NCBI GenBank assembly: GCA_023436525.1
Contig: JAEZIW010000251.1
Span: 1 to 13,053, forward strand
DNA: 13,053 nucleotides
Direction: 5' to 3'
From: Bacillota bacterium
Lineage (GTDB): Bacteria > Bacillota > Clostridia > Christensenellales > SZUA-584
This document shows, piece by piece, positions 12,995 to 13,053 of the stretch. Below the pieces are notes generated by a model. It was not told the origin of the DNA. It made no database searches and was given only the letters and a program-made list of their open reading frames with translations. Made by a program: the position numbers and the translations under genes. Each line of letters starts with the position of its first letter. Positions within the stretch are counted from its first letter, which is position 1.

Positions 12995-13053
12995 ATGAAA
13001 AAAGTATTAATACCGCTATTCATCGTACTTGGGTTGCTGATGGTTTGTCTCGT
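12995..13053 (+). CDS. N-terminus of an exported or membrane protein (3' truncated)
   Basis: Only about 19 residues are visible: MKKVLIPLFIVLGLLMVCL. This is a classic signal sequence, basic N-terminus then hydrophobic core; the Cys at 18 could be a lipobox Cys, but the residues after it are cut off. GGAG (12980-12983) lies 11 nt before the ATG, a slightly long spacing. The function cannot be told. Confidence 0.6.
   Translation, partial: MKKVLIPLFIVLGLLMVCL

Overview
The window looks like a chromosomal segment from a Clostridia-type member of the Bacillota. This is inferred from the gene order ruvC-ruvA-ruvB-queA ... tgt-yajC, strong Shine-Dalgarno sites, TTG and GTG starts, sigma-A-type promoters, a MecA-like penicillin-binding protein, and intergenic hairpin repeats of a kind I associate with gut Clostridia. 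All genes read on the + strand. I cannot name a species.

Layout. Positions 3-317 hold the C-terminal end of an alpha-ketoacid dehydrogenase E1-beta subunit, followed by a terminator. A sigma-A promoter then drives ruvC and ruvA. About 420 bp carrying two MITE-like inverted-repeat elements separates ruvA from ruvB. ruvB and queA are packed stop-to-start. Two genes that are not part of the usual cluster follow: a lipoprotein class B penicillin-binding protein (4353-6386) and a membrane-anchored PAF-acetylhydrolase-like alpha/beta hydrolase (6535-7632). The cluster resumes with tgt and yajC. QueA and Tgt both act in queuosine tRNA modification, RuvABC process Holliday junctions, and YajC belongs to the Sec translocon, but no secD or secF follows. 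A 48-bp terminator with a promoter nested in it occurs twice, on both sides of the hydrolase gene.

From about 9,400 to 10,800 there is no convincing protein gene. This stretch holds seven related repeat units (types A, B and C) built around AGTCCTGTTGGCGGC and GACAGC motifs, with hairpins that vary in sequence while keeping base pairing. An exact 300-bp tandem duplication has produced two A-B pairs. This is the most unusual part of the window and may encode an undescribed structured RNA or RNA-like mobile repeat.

The last section (10,797-12,804) has a small helical protein of unknown function, a small carboxypeptidase-regulatory-like beta-sandwich protein, and a membrane protein made of a kinase C-lobe without an N-lobe or DFG motif, a transmembrane helix and TPR-like repeats. 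The window ends inside the signal sequence of another exported protein.
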